Numbered from the stretch's first letter, positions 1-13,338 are shown. The stretch: DNA of 64,000 nucleotides from Deltaproteobacteria bacterium (GCA_016713535.1 JADJOY010000040.1:1-64000); one strand, 5' to 3'. Numbers and translations are program-made. The notes: generated by a model from the sequence alone, not told the origin.

Positions 1-23
1 GATCTCCACGAGGTAACCAGCGC

Positions 24-1117
24 ATGAACCAATGGACCCGACTGGTCGAGAAGCACCGCGGCCTGATGACGCGCTACCCGTACATCCTGCCGAGGATCGC
101 GGCCAACTACTTCAAGCTGATGGTGCTCAAGAAGCCGGTGCTGCGCGGGGTCGAGTTCTCGGTCTCCAACGACTGCAACGCGGCGTGCGGCCACTGCTCG
201 GCGTGGGAGCTGATGGAGGCCAGGCGACGTCCTCGACGTGGCCACGTCGGCGCGCATCCTCGGCGAGTGCATCGAGCTCGGCGCGCTCAACATCAACTTC
301 ACCGGCGGCGAGGCGCTCATGCGCCGCGAGATCTACGACCTGATCGGCGCGGCGCAGCCCGATCGCGTTGTGGTGTCGCTCGCCACCAACGGCATGATGC
401 TCTCCGACGACGTCGTGCGGCGGCTCAAGGAGAGCGGCGTCCGGATCCTGTCCGTGGGGCTCGACAGCGCCCGCCCCGAGGTTCACGACGCGCGCAAGGC
501 GCGTGTCGGCGCCTACGAGAAGCTCGTCGCGGGCGTGAAGCGCGCGGTGTCGCTCGACCTCGAGGTCTACCTTCTGCACCGTCATCACCCGCGAGAACCT
601 CGCCAACGGCGACGCGTGGGAGATGGTCGAGCTGTCGCGGAACCTCGGCTGCCTGCTGACCGTGAACATCGCGTGTTCGGTGGGGGCGTGGAAGGACGAC
701 CAGGACCAGCTCCTGCGCCAGCACGAGATCCGCGAGTACGAGCGGATGCTCGAGGTGCCGCACGTGCGCTGGGAAGGCGGCTCGAACTACCTGAAGGAGG
801 GCTGCCCGGCGGGGATCGAGAAGATCTACGTCACGGCCACCGGGGAAGTGGCGCCGTGCCCACGCGCCCACGTCTCGTTCGGCAACGCGCGCACCGAGCC
901 GATGTCGGCGATCTGGCGGCGCATGCTCGGTGAGGAGGCGTTCGGCCACGTCCAGCCCGGCTGTCCGGCCGGCGACGATCCGCAGTTCATCCAGACCTAC
1001 CTCGAGCCGATCCGCGAGAGCGGCCAGTCGTTCCTGCCGGTCGACGAGATCCACCGCCGCAAAGACCTCAAGTCGACGCGGGTGTCGCTGCCGGTGGCAC
1101 CCCCGGGACACGCCTGA
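24..1117 (+). CDS. Radical SAM protein, two frameshifts
   Basis: A radical S-adenosylmethionine enzyme split over three reading frames. The N-terminus carries the iron-sulfur motif CNAACGHC (CxxxCxxC) near residue 50, followed in the next frame by the SAM-binding GGE (FTGGEALMR). The C-terminal part has SPASM-like text (TGEVAPCPRAH, then GCPAG) but fewer cysteines than a classic SPASM domain. The reading frame jumps near 232 (one extra base restores the frame) and near 586 (one extra C), so these are most likely consensus errors. Start ATG 24 follows a GAGG-containing leader. The stop overlaps the next gene's ATG by one base, implying an operon with two further radical-SAM genes. Substrate unknown. 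Confidence 0.8.
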
Positions 1118-2688
1118 TGGAGAGCGTCGTCCCGGTCCGCGCCGAGGGCGGCGGCGCGCCGGCCGCGGCGGCGATCGCGCTCGGCGCCGGGGGCGCGCGG
1201 CGCGGGCGCGGGCAGCGTGGCGCCCGGGGGATCCCGAGGTGGTGCTGGTCCAGGCCAAGACCGACATCCTCGACGCCTGGAAGTCGCACCCCACCTTGCC
1301 GCTCTCGCTGCTCGCGGCGGCGCGCAAGGTCGCCAGGACCCGCAACGTGGTGCTGGTCGACGAGCGCGTCGACGAGGGCTGGCGCGCGACGCTCGCGGCG
1401 CACCTCGCCCGCGAGCCGATCTGCGTCGCCATCTCCTCGGTGACCGGGCGGCAGCTCCTCCACGCGCTCGCGATCGCGCGCGCGGTGAAGGAGCTCTCGC
1501 CAGCGACGCCGGTGGTGTGGGGCGGGATCCACGGCACGCTGCTGCCCGAGCAGACGCTCGCCACCGGCCTCGTCGACGTGATCGCGATCGGCGAGGGCGA
1601 GGACACCTTCGCCGAGCTGGTCGACGCCCTCGCCGCGGGCCGGCCCGCGTGGGAGGTTCCCGGCACGGCCAGCCGCGACGGCTCCGGCGTGGTCCGCTTC
1701 GGCCCGCCGCGCGCCAAGCTCGACCTCGACACCCTCGATCCGATCCCCTACCCCCTCGCCGGCCCCGGCTACCTTTTCCTCCGCGGCGGGCGGCCCACCG
1801 CCTACTTCGAGACGTCACGCGGCTGCCCGTATCCGTGTGGCTACTGCTACACGAACGCGCTATTCGCGGTGAGCTGGCGAGGCCAGAGCCCCGAGGTCGT
1901 GCTCGAGCACCTGCGCCAGCTCCGCGCCGCGCTGCCCGGCGTCAGCCACGTCTCGATCACCGACGACTCCTACTTCACCCGCACCGAGCGGGCGCTCGAG
2001 ATCGCCGAGGGCATCCTGCGCGAGGGCTGGGACCTCACCTATCAGGTGCAGGGCACCGTGATCCCGATCCTCAAGAAGCTCGACGACGACCAGCTCGCGC
2101 TGCTCCGCAGGAGCGGCATGGTGCGCGTCGACATGGGGGTCGAGTCGGGCTCGGAGCGGATCCAGAAGGAGATCGGCAAGGGGCTCAAGATCGCCGACGT
2201 GCGCGAGATCAACCGCCGCCTGGCCAAGCACGACATCGTGCCCTGGTACAACTTCATGTCGGGCTTCCCCGAGGAGAGCCCGGCCGAGTTCGGGTCGACG
2301 ATCGACCTTCTGCTCGAGATGGTCCGCGACAACCCGCGGGCGCTGGTGTCGCCGGTCTATTGCCTCGCGCCCTACCCCGGCACCGACGCCTACCACATCG
2401 CCGCGCGCGCCGGGTTCCGGTTCCCGCCGCGCACCGAGGACTGGGCACGCTTCGCCCTCGACCGCTCGAACAACCCGTGGATGACGGAGAGCGCAGCGCA
2501 AGGCCCAGGAGGCGGCGTATTTCCTGTCGATCTTCGTGGACGGCAAGGTCCGCGAGTACGGGACCCTGCCGCTTCGGATCCTCGCCGCGCTCTACAAGCC
2601 GATCGCCAAGCTCCGCCTGCGCAAGCGCTGGTTCGCCTTCCTCCCCGAGAAGTGGCTCGCCGACCGCGTCACCGCGGCGTCGTGCTGA
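1117..2688 (+). CDS. B12-binding-domain radical SAM protein, frameshifted
   Basis: A class-B-like radical SAM enzyme. Residues about 40-190 resemble a cobalamin-binding Rossmann domain (VVWGGIHGTLLPEQ, then VDVIAIGEGEDTF, the usual GG.H and GEGE signatures), followed by the cluster motif SRGCPYPCGYC and a radical-SAM barrel with GVESGSERIQKEIGKG. Such proteins typically perform methylations or ring rearrangements; the substrate cannot be told. The first 30 codons are Gly/Ala/Arg-rich, and the frame changes near 1215 and again near 2500, after which the tail (FVDGKVREYGTL to the TGA at 2686) is in another frame. Both look like indel errors. ATG 1117 overlaps the upstream stop. Confidence 0.8.
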
Positions 2689-2717
2689 GCACCGGCGCGC
2701 GCGCGCCGCCACCCGTC

Positions 2718-3757
2718 ATGAGCCGGACGGACTCGCTTCGCAACCGACTGGCGCTCACCGGCGCCTACCTCGCGGGCAACCCCGCGCCGGGCGGATGGCC
2801 GATGGAGCTCACGCTCGAGCTCACCAATCGGTGCGATCTGGGCTGCATCATGTGCCCGCGCAACTGGTCGGGGCGCGCGCCGGGCGACATGGACCTCGAC
2901 CTGTTCCCTCGATCGTCGATCAGGCCGCCGATCACGTGGGGATGGTGGATCTCTGCCTCGCCGGTGAATCGCTGCTCCATCCCGGGATCTTCGACGCGAT
3001 CGCCTACCTGCGCGCGAAGGGCATCCGCTCGTACCTGCAGACGAGCGGCCTCCACGTCGATCGCGAGCGCGCGACGCGCTTGCTGGACTCCGGTCTCGAC
3101 TTCGTGTCGTTCTCGATCGACGGTTTCCGCCCCGAGACCTACGACACCATCCGCCGTGGCGGCGACTTCGCGCGCACCGTCGCCAACCTCGAGGCGTTCC
3201 TCGAACGCCGCCGCGAGCGCGGCGGCGGCGCACGCAGGCGGCCGTTCACGGTCGTGCAGATGATCGTGCAACGCGACAACGTGCACGAGGCCGACGAGTT
3301 CCGGCGCCGCTGGCAGCGCAGCGGCGTGGACGCGGTACGGCTGAAGCCGCTCGGCGTGAACCGCAACCACGTGCGCCGCATCGGTGACCGCCTCGTGGAT
3401 CGCGGTGCCGAGCGGAACCCCTCCGCGGCCGCGGCCCCGTGTATCCGCGCGTGGCGGGGGCTGGCCGTCTACTGGGACGGCCGCGTCGTGCCCTGCTGCT
3501 ACGACTTCGACGGCTGCGAGACGGTCGGTGACCTGCGTCGGGAACGCCTCGAGGACGTATGGCGGGGCGCCCCGATGAGGAGCCTGCGCGAGCGCCAGGC
3601 CGGCGGGCGCTACGACGAGATCCCGCTCTGCAAGGACTGCAACCGCAAGAACATGAACGTCTCGCGCCTCACCGCTGGACTGGGCAGCCTGGTCGGCGAC
3701 ACGGGGATGGTCCTGCGGGCGCTCCCCGCGCTGCAGCGCCTGGGAATCCGGCCCTGA
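2718..3757 (+). CDS. Radical SAM/SPASM domain protein, one frameshift
   Basis: A third radical SAM enzyme. The N-terminal CxxxCxxC reads CDLGCIMCPRN at about residue 36, an AGESLLHPG segment matches the SAM-binding region, and the C-terminus has an auxiliary-cluster SPASM-like domain (VVPCCYDF, then LCKDCNRKN). This layout is typical of peptide-modifying or small-molecule radical SAM enzymes. The frame shifts once near 2905, between DMDLDLF and SIVDQAADHVG. ATG 2718 lies 29 bases after the preceding stop, consistent with one transcript for the three enzymes. No precursor peptide is visible between them; a partner could lie left of the window. Confidence 0.8.
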
Positions 3758-3785
3758 GGGGCCAGCTGTGTACACGCCGGCTGGA

Positions 3786-3809
3786 GGGCGGCCGCTTCGT
3801 CGGCCGCCC
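3786..3809 (+). terminator. Stem-loop after radical SAM genes
   Basis: A perfect 9-bp GC-only stem (3786-3794 with 3801-3809) and a 6-base loop CTTCGT lie 28 bases beyond the stop of the radical SAM gene. There is no T-run, so it is either a weak intrinsic terminator or an mRNA 3'-end stabiliser separating this unit from the SUF operon. Confidence 0.5.
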
Positions 3810-3924
3810 CAGGCTTGGCTTGGCGTCGTCGACGAAGCGACTACCCCAAGCCAATCGATCTCTCCAACGATTTCAGGGATTGCAGAGATGGGACATCCTG
3901 GTGATGAAAATAGGACCATTCGAG

Positions 3925-3953
3925 TTGCATATCGCCGAACACCTCGGTAATAT
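3925..3953 (+). promoter_or_regulatory. Sigma70-like promoter of the SUF operon
   Basis: TTGCAT at 3925-3930 and TAATAT at 3948-3953 are separated by exactly 17 bases, in an AT-rich patch that stands out from the GC-rich surroundings, 42 bases before the Rrf2 start. Rrf2/SufR/IscR regulators normally bind over the promoter of their own operon. An imperfect symmetric pair ATCTCT/AGAGAT lies about 35 bases further upstream, but no clear operator can be assigned. Confidence 0.7.
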
Positions 3954-3995
3954 CGTACTGACGCAGTGCTGTATCGCAGGTGGAGCGCCCCCCAC

Positions 3996-4577
3996 ATGTT
4001 TCGAATGACCAAACAGACCGACTACGGGATCGTGCTGCTGACGCGGTTCGCTTCCGCCCCCATGGGCCAAGTCCACACCGCCCGCGACCTCTCGGAAGAG
4101 ACCCTCCTGCCGCTTCCGATGGTCAGCAAGATCCTCAAGGTCCTCGGTCGATACGGCCTGCTCGTGTCGCACCGGGGCGTGAAGGGCGGCTACAGCCTGG
4201 CCCGCCGCCCCGAGCAGATCACGATGATCGACATCGTCGGTGCCCTCGAGGGTCCGGTGGCGATCACCGAATGCAGCCTGGAGCGGCCAGGAGCGTGCAC
4301 GCAGGAGCCGCTCTGCCCGGTCCGCACCCACTGGCAACGGATCAATCAGGTGGTTCGCGACGCTCTCGCGGGGCTCACCCTCGCCGAGATGACCCAGCCG
4401 CTACCGGCGTCGCACGGGACGCGCGTGATGCTCGAGACGGTCGAGCTGTCGAGCGCGGCTGCCCGCGGCAACGGTCACGGGCACACCCCGGCGCCGTCGT
4501 CCGAGCTGGCGCCCGCCGCGCTCGCGACGCTGCCTGCCTCGCCCTCTCCCGTCGCACTGCTGAACGGCGGCTGCTGA
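3996..4577 (+). CDS. Rrf2-family SUF transcriptional regulator
   Basis: An iron-sulfur-sensing winged-helix repressor, the usual first gene of autoregulated SUF operons. The N-terminus [19 protein letters not shown] is the Rrf2 signature, with recognition helix [11 protein letters not shown] and wing [10 protein letters not shown]. Three cysteines at about residues 93, 101 and 107 ([16 protein letters not shown]) match the cluster ligands of IscR/SufR-type proteins, so it probably binds an Fe-S cluster. The C-terminal 50 residues are a low-complexity Ala/Pro/Ser extension absent from most relatives. ATG 3996 was chosen over the upstream in-frame ATG because it gives the canonical N-terminus. 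It should sense cluster status and control the sufBCDSU genes just downstream. Confidence 0.92.
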   Translation: MFRMTKQTDYGIVLLTRFASAPMGQVHTARDLSEETLLPLPMVSKILKVLGRYGLLVSHRGVKGGYSLARRPEQITMIDIVGALEGPVAITECSLERPGACTQEPLCPVRTHWQRINQVVRDALAGLTLAEMTQPLPASHGTRVMLETVELSSAAARGNGHGHTPAPSSELAPAALATLPASPSPVALLNGGC

Positions 4578-4644
4578 GCCGGTCTCGCCGCACCGACCTC
4601 GCCGCGCCGCGCACGAACGGAAACGCACCCAGGAGCCCCTCGTC

Positions 4645-6715
<2,071 letters not shown>

Positions 6716-6729
6716 GGGGATCGCCGGTC

Positions 6730-8063
6730 ATGACCCAGACGAGCCCCTTCCTGTCGAGCTTCTCGAACCTGGTGCAGCCCAGCGCCAGCCCGGCCGCGCC
6801 GTGGCTCGCGCGACTGCGCGAGGCGGCGCTGGCGCGCGTCGGCGAGCTCGGGCTGCCGAGCACGCGCCACGAGGCGTGGCGCTACACGAGCGTCGAGCCG
6901 ATCGCCCGCACCGCGTTCCGCCTCGCCGACGCGAGCGCCGTCACCGGCGTCTCCGGCGACGCGGTCGCGTCGCTCTCGCTCGGCGACCAGGCGAGCGCCG
7001 AGCTGGTGTTCGTCGACGGCCACTTCGCGCCGCACCTCTCGAGCGTGGCGAGCCCGCGGGCCGGCTTGCGGGTGGACTCCCTCGCGGCCGCCCTGCGCGA
7101 GCGGCCGGCCGACGTCGAGCCGCACCTCGGCCGCGTCGCCACCGGCGAGCGCGAGCCCTTCACCAGCCTCAACGCGGCGTTCGTCCAGGACGGCGCCTTG
7201 GTGCAGGTCGCGCGCGGCGCGGTGATCGAGAAGCCGATCCACCTCGTGTTCGTGGCCACCGCGCCGGCGGCGACGCCGATCGTGAGCCAGCCGCGGGTCC
7301 TGGTGATCGCCGAGGAGGCGAGCCAGCTCGCGATCGTCGAGCGCTTCGTGAGCCTCTGCACCGGCGTCCACTTGAGCAACGCCGTCACCGAGATCGCGCT
7401 CGGCGAGTCGGCCGTCCTCGAGCACGTGAAGCTCGGCCGCGAGCGCGAGAGCGGCTTCCACGTCGGCTCGCTCCACGTCCGGCAGGCGCGCGCGAGCAGC
7501 TTCTCGTCGCGCTGGATCGTGCTCGGCGGCGGGCTGGTGCGGAACGAGATCCGCACCCTGCTCGACGGCGAGGGAGCCTGCGCCACGCTCGACGGCCTCA
7601 CCGTCGGCGGTGGTCAGCAGCACCTCGACAGCCAGACCTCGATCGAGCACCTCTCGCCACACTGCGAGAGCCGCCAGCTCTACAAGGCGGTGCTCGACGG
7701 CGCCTCGCGGAGCGTCTTCAACGGCCGGGTGCTGGTGGCCAAGAACGCGCAGAAGACCAGCGCCCAGCAGGTCAACCGGAACCTCTTGATCTCGAAGGAA
7801 GCGCGCGCCGACACCAAGCCGCAGCTCGAGATCTACGCCGACGACGTGAAGTGCTCGCACGGCGCGACCATCGGCAAGCTCGACGCCAACGCGATCTTCT
7901 ACCTGCGCTCGCGCGGGCTCGGCGAGGCCGAGGCCCGCGCCGTGCTCACCCAGGCGTTCGCGGCCGAGGTCGTGTCGCGGATCGGCGTGGCGCCGGTGCG
8001 CGAGGAGCTCGAGCGATGGCTCTCGAGCTGGCTTCCCCTGACCCGTTCGTCCGAGGAGACGAG

Positions 8064-8067
<4 letters not shown>
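6730..8067 (+). CDS. sufD: Fe-S cluster assembly protein SufD
   Basis: SufD, paralog of SufB and third subunit of the SufBC2D scaffold, needed for iron entry. The 445-residue frame is complete, unlike its neighbours. N-terminal [13 protein letters not shown] is the typical SufD start region. The beta-helix core ends in the family block [25 protein letters not shown], including the conserved His of KCSHGAT, followed by a helical tail. ATG 6730 lies 14 bases after sufC, preceded by GAGGGG. The last four bases (ATGA) overlap the sufS start, indicating translational coupling. Confidence 0.95.
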
Positions 8068-9357
<1,290 letters not shown>

Positions 9358-9358
<1 letters not shown>

Positions 9359-9816
9359 TGTCCGAGCTACGCGACCTCTATCAGGAAGTGATCCTCGACC
9401 ACGGCCGCCGGCCGCGGAACTTCAAGGTTCTCGACGGCGCCAACCGCAAGGCCGAGGGCTACAACCCGCTGTGCGGCGACCGCTTCACCGTGTACCTCGA
9501 GGTCGAGGACGGCGTGGTGAAGAGCGCGAGCTTCCAGGGCTCGGGCTGCGCGATCTCCACGGCCTCGGCATCGATGATGACCGAGATGGTGAAGGGCCGC
9601 ACCGAGCAAGGAGCGCAGGCCCTGTTCCACACCTTTCACGAGATGGTGGCGCCGGGCGCGGCGACGCCGAGCGGCCAGCCCAAGGTCGACCTCGGCAAGC
9701 TCGCCGTGTTCACGGGCGTCACCGAGTACCCCACCCGGGTGAAGTGCGCGACTCTCGCGTGGCACACCCTCAACTCCGCGATCGAGGCGCCCGGCGCCAC
9801 GGTCTCGACGGAATGA
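9358..9816 (+). CDS. sufU: SufU sulfur-transfer/scaffold protein
   Basis: A small IscU-fold protein (152 residues) that accepts persulfide sulfur from SufS. The three conserved cysteines are visible in NPLCGDRF, GSGCAIS and RVKCATLAW, and the SufU-type insertion between the second and third is present (APGAATPSGQPKVDLGKL), distinguishing it from IscU. In characterised systems the active-site zinc is bound by these cysteines plus an aspartate. It starts on the overlapping stop of sufS. The N-terminus SELRDLYQEVILDHGRRPRN is canonical. Confidence 0.95.
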
Positions 9817-9859
9817 CCCGCACGAATCGCCGCTCAGCGCGCGATTTGCGAGGACCTCG

Positions 9860-10519
9860 ATGGTAGGCCCAATCGTCGACACCCTGAAGGACCTGGCGGG
9901 ACGCTGGCTCATGCGCTCCGCGCGCACCGCCAAGGAGCATCCGTTCGACGCGCCCGTCCACTACGCGCCGCACGAGGAGCTGGCCGGCAACGGCGCTCAC
10001 CCGTCCACGCCCGCCGCCCCGGCGGCGGCGCCGGCCATCGCCGAGCCCGCGGCGGCGCCGGCACCGGTGAACGGCAACGCGTACGCGCCGATCCCCGCAC
10101 CCACCTCGAGCGAGGCGCCCGCGACGCCGGTGGCCCCGGCGATCGATGCCGCGGGCCCGACCCCGGGCGGTCGTACCTGGACGGGGGACATGCGCCAAGC
10201 CTCGCCCGAGCCCGAGGGGCCGATCGGTCACGCGATCGTGAGCGCGCTGCGCACCTGCTACGACCCCGAGATCCCGGTCAACATCTACGAGCTCGGGCTC
10301 ATCTACGGGATCGAGCTCGACGAAGAGCAGAACGCGTGGCTGGTGATGACGCTGACCTCGCCGATGTGTCCGGTCGCCGGCTCGCTTCCTCCCGAGGTGC
10401 AGGGCAAGATCGCCGCGGTCGAGGGTGTGAGGTCCGCCAAGGTGGACGTGGTGTGGGATCCGCCCTGGAGCCCCGACATGATGAGCGAGGCCGCCAAGCT
10501 CGAGCTCGGGATGTTGTGA
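9860..10519 (+). CDS. sufT: SufT/MIP18-type Fe-S assembly protein with Pro/Ala-rich extension
   Basis: A DUF59 (MIP18) domain protein, the usual final gene of this SUF operon type, thought to aid maturation of Fe-S client proteins. The domain occupies about residues 115-219: TCYDPEIPVNIYELGLIYGI, then TSPMCPVAG with the conserved cysteine, then WDPPWSPDMMSE. The first ~110 residues are unusual: a short N-terminal helix followed by a long Ala/Pro-rich linker. It lies 43 bases after sufU, so it is likely co-transcribed. Start ATG 9860 follows GAGGACC. The stem-loop just after it probably ends the operon. Confidence 0.9.
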   Translation: MVGPIVDTLKDLAGRWLMRSARTAKEHPFDAPVHYAPHEELAGNGAHPSTPAAPAAAPAIAEPAAAPAPVNGNAYAPIPAPTSSEAPATPVAPAIDAAGPTPGGRTWTGDMRQASPEPEGPIGHAIVSALRTCYDPEIPVNIYELGLIYGIELDEEQNAWLVMTLTSPMCPVAGSLPPEVQGKIAAVEGVRSAKVDVVWDPPWSPDMMSEAAKLELGML

Positions 10520-10530
10520 TCGAGCGTCGC

Positions 10531-10575
10531 GGGGGGACGGAACCCCCCGTGCCACGAAAACCGTCGTAACGACGG
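10531..10575. terminator. Paired hairpins between convergent sufT and rhomboid
   Basis: Two inverted repeats lie in the 64-base gap between converging genes: six G (10531-10536) pairing with six C (10543-10548) across ACGGAA, and the near-palindrome CCGTCGT-A-ACGACGG at 10561-10575. They could terminate transcription from both sides; no long T-tract is present. Confidence 0.55.
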
Positions 10576-10583
10576 CGGTTCCA

Positions 10584-11426
10584 TCACCCGCGCGCGATCA
10601 GGTGGACCGCGAGCGCGACGAACGCTGCCACGACCGCGAGCGCGGCGCCCGTCCCCAGCCCGACCGCGACGTTTCGCCCCGCCGGCGTGGCGGGCGGGCG
10701 GTCCTTCATCGCCATGCCGAGCACGAACCCCGCGGCGAGGCCACCGACGTGGGCCGCGTTGTCGACGTTGATCACCACGCCGAGCAGGAACGTGTAGCCG
10801 ATCGAGCGCAGGAGCTGCGCGCGCACGCGCTCCATGAAGACCCCGCCGCGCTTGACCGTGATCGCGAGCAGCACGCCGACGATCCCGAGCACCGCACCCG
10901 AGCCGCCCACCGAGAGGTGAGGCGTGCCGGTGATCAAGCTCCACGCGACACTCGCGCCGAAGCCCAGGATCCCCGTCACCACGTAGAGGAAGAGGTAGCG
11001 CGCCGAGCCGTAGTTGTGCTCGACCGCCGGCCCGAGATCGGCGAGCGCCATCGAGTTGAACGCCACGTGCATGAGGCCGCCGTGCACGAACATCGGCACC
11101 ACCAGCCGCCACCACTCGCCCGCCAGCACCGACTGGGCGAAGGCGCCGGTCATCGTCCACACGAACGGCGCGCCAGCGAGGAACGAGCCCACCAGCCCCT
11201 GCCGGCCGAGAGATCCGAGCAGCGTGGTGATCACGAAGATCACCGCGTTCATCCCGAGCAACACCGCCGTGACCGGATACTCGCTGGGCACGAAGCGGCG
11301 CGCCGAGCGCGCCACCGCCGCGGGTGAGAACGTGAGGTTGGCACCGCACCTCGAGCAGTGCGTGACGCCCACGCACACGAGCTGGCCGCACGCGGGACAG
11401 AGGCTGGGGCGCTCGGTGCCGGGCAT
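10584..11426 (-). CDS. Rhomboid-family intramembrane serine protease with zinc ribbon
   Basis: A multi-pass membrane protein of the rhomboid clan. The catalytic serine sits in GGSGAVLGIVG, the histidine in DNAAHVGGLAAGFVLG, and the conserved loop HGGLMHVAFNSMAL matches the rhomboid H-x-x-x-H-x-x-x-N region. The N-terminus holds a four-cysteine ribbon (CPACG and CSRCG), common in rhomboids of high-GC environmental bacteria. The frame is open upstream to 11609, but that start would overlap the divergent gene at 11599, so the Met just before the zinc ribbon (11426) is preferred; no strong ribosome binding site supports it. Substrate unknown. Confidence 0.85.
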   Translation of the reverse strand: MPGTERPSLCPACGQLVCVGVTHCSRCGANLTFSPAAVARSARRFVPSEYPVTAVLLGMNAVIFVITTLLGSLGRQGLVGSFLAGAPFVWTMTGAFAQSVLAGEWWRLVVPMFVHGGLMHVAFNSMALADLGPAVEHNYGSARYLFLYVVTGILGFGASVAWSLITGTPHLSVGGSGAVLGIVGVLLAITVKRGGVFMERVRAQLLRSIGYTFLLGVVINVDNAAHVGGLAAGFVLGMAMKDRPPATPAGRNVAVGLGTGAALAVVAAFVALAVHLIARG

Positions 11427-11598
11427 GGGAGGGATCGCGCTCGGGGCTTCGATCGCGCGATCGCCCGACGACGCGCCCGGAAGGTAGTGCCCGCGAGAGC
11501 CGCCCGCAACCACCGTCGGCGGTCCGGGCACGCTCGATCCCGTGCCTCGACACCCCTCGCTTGATTCGGCGCGAGCGGGCGGATAGCCCCACGGTTCG

Positions 11599-12405
11599 AT
11601 GATCGACATCCTCCGCGACCTCGCCGACCTCTACGCCACCGCGCTCAAGGACACCGGCCGCTCCCTCCAGCGCGGCTGGATCGGCTTCGTCGCGGTGCCG
11701 CTCTACGGGATCGTGCTGACGCTCGTGACGCCGATGGTGATGCCGCTCGGCATCATCGGCGGCTTCATCCTGGGCTTCGTCAACGCCGTCGCGGCGGGGG
11801 CGCTGCTCGCGCTCGTCGAGCAGTGCCTGCTCGCGCGCCGGCTCAGCTTCGGCGACCTGCGCGACGCCCTCGGCCACTACTGGTGGGAGGTGATCGGCAT
11901 CGGCTTCGTGCTGATGCTGCCGAGCTTCGTGCTCCAGCAGATCGGCGCCAACGCCTCGTTCGGCCCGTTCGCGGTGGTGGCGGTCTACATCCTCGCCGCG
12001 GTGTTCCTGAACCCCCTCCCCGAGATCGTCTACCAGGTGAAGGGCGCCAACCCGGTCGAGCACCTCGGCGAGTCGGTGCGCTTCATCCACCAGCACTGGA
12101 TCGAGTGGTTCCTGCCGGCGGCGATCGTGGTGGCGCCGATCCTGCTCGCCGCCGAGCGCTCGCTGATCTCCGGGGCTTCAGGGCTCGACTTCGGGTTCGA
12201 GACCCTGCTGGCGGTGCCGCTCATGGTCGCGACGAGCGTCACCAAGCTGCTCGGCGTCACGCACCCGCTGGTCAGCGTGCTCCTCGCGGTGGTGCTGACC
12301 TCGGTGATCACCTTCGCGATGCTGGTCTTCCGCGGTCACCTGTTCGCGGCGCTGCGCGGCTCGACCCGTCGCGCGCGGGCATTCCGCCGCCGCATGAGCG
12401 GCTGA
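11599..12405 (+). CDS. Integral membrane protein, function unknown
   Basis: A 268-residue polytopic membrane protein with about six hydrophobic helices (for example FVAVPLYGIVLTLVTPMVM and LLAVPLMVATSVTKLL) and a basic C-terminal tail. The soluble N-terminal 25 residues and the loop FGDLRDALGHYWWEV look like families of uncharacterised regulators of membrane traffic, but no diagnostic motif is present. It is transcribed away from the rhomboid gene and lies 24 bases before the reductase gene, so the two may share a transcript. Confidence 0.75.
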   Translation: MIDILRDLADLYATALKDTGRSLQRGWIGFVAVPLYGIVLTLVTPMVMPLGIIGGFILGFVNAVAAGALLALVEQCLLARRLSFGDLRDALGHYWWEVIGIGFVLMLPSFVLQQIGANASFGPFAVVAVYILAAVFLNPLPEIVYQVKGANPVEHLGESVRFIHQHWIEWFLPAAIVVAPILLAAERSLISGASGLDFGFETLLAVPLMVATSVTKLLGVTHPLVSVLLAVVLTSVITFAMLVFRGHLFAALRGSTRRARAFRRRMSG

Positions 12406-12429
12406 CCGGTCACCGCGGGTCGCGAGCGC

Positions 12430-13338
12430 ATGTCGGCGTCCCGACCGATCCTCGTCACCGGCGTCTCCGGGTTCGCCGGCTGGCACCTCGCGCGGGCCCT
12501 CGCGCGCCACGCGCCGGTGGTGGGCACCTACCACACCCGCCCCATCGAGGTCGCGGGCGTCACCACGCTCGCCATCGACCTCGCGGAATCCGCCGTGACG
12601 GGCGCGCTGATCCGGTCGCTCGCGCCGCGTGCCGTCGTCCACGCCGCTGCCCTCACCGACCCCAACGACTGCGAGCGCCGCCCCGAGGCCGCCACGCGCG
12701 CCAACGAGATCGCCACGGCGAACCTCGTGGTGGCCCTGGACGCGCTGGCGCCCGACGCGCCGCTGGTCTACTTTTCGACGGACCTGGTCTACCCAGGCGA
12801 TCGCGCCTTCTCGCGCGAGACCGATCCCACCGGCCCGCTCATGCACTACGGCCGCACCAAGCTCGCCGGCGAGCGCCACGTCGCCGCCCGGCGCGGAGTG
12901 TGGACCGTGCTGCGCTGCGCCCTGCTCTATGGCCCGCCCGCGCCGTTCAAGAGCGGCGCCACCGGCTGGATGCGCGAGCGCATCCAGCGCGGCGAGCCGC
13001 TCACGCTCTTCACCGACGAGTACCGCACCCCGGTGCACGTCGACGACGTGATCGCGGCCGTCGAGCGCTGCGTGGACGGCGCGCCGGGTGCCGCGAACCG
13101 CATCCTCAACCTGGGCGGCGGCGAGCGCCTCACCCGCTTCACCATGGGCGAGGCCGTCGCCCGTGCCCTCGGCCGGCCCACCGACTGCCTGGTCCCGGCG
13201 CGCCTCGCCGACTCGACCTTCCCGGCCCCCCGCCCCGCCGACGTCTCGATGGACACCCGGGCCCTGGCTGCGCTCCTGGGCCGCCGCCTGCTATCGTTTC
13301 AGGATGGCGCGTCGCGTCGTAGCGACCCGCTCCCCTGA
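12430..13338 (+). CDS. RmlD-like NAD(P)-dependent sugar-nucleotide reductase/epimerase
   Basis: An extended short-chain dehydrogenase of the dTDP-4-dehydrorhamnose reductase (RmlD) type. The N-terminal nucleotide-binding loop is VTGVSGFAGWHLA, followed by VHAAALTDPNDCE, STDLVYPGD and the catalytic YGRTKLAGE (YxxxK). The C-terminus has FTDEYRTPVHVDDV and the RmlD-like D-tract. It is 302 residues, normal for the family. No other rhamnose genes are nearby, so the natural substrate may be another sugar or a small molecule. Start ATG 12430. Confidence 0.85.
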   Translation: MSASRPILVTGVSGFAGWHLARALARHAPVVGTYHTRPIEVAGVTTLAIDLAESAVTGALIRSLAPRAVVHAAALTDPNDCERRPEAATRANEIATANLVVALDALAPDAPLVYFSTDLVYPGDRAFSRETDPTGPLMHYGRTKLAGERHVAARRGVWTVLRCALLYGPPAPFKSGATGWMRERIQRGEPLTLFTDEYRTPVHVDDVIAAVERCVDGAPGAANRILNLGGGERLTRFTMGEAVARALGRPTDCLVPARLADSTFPAPRPADVSMDTRALAALLGRRLLSFQDGASRRSDPLP

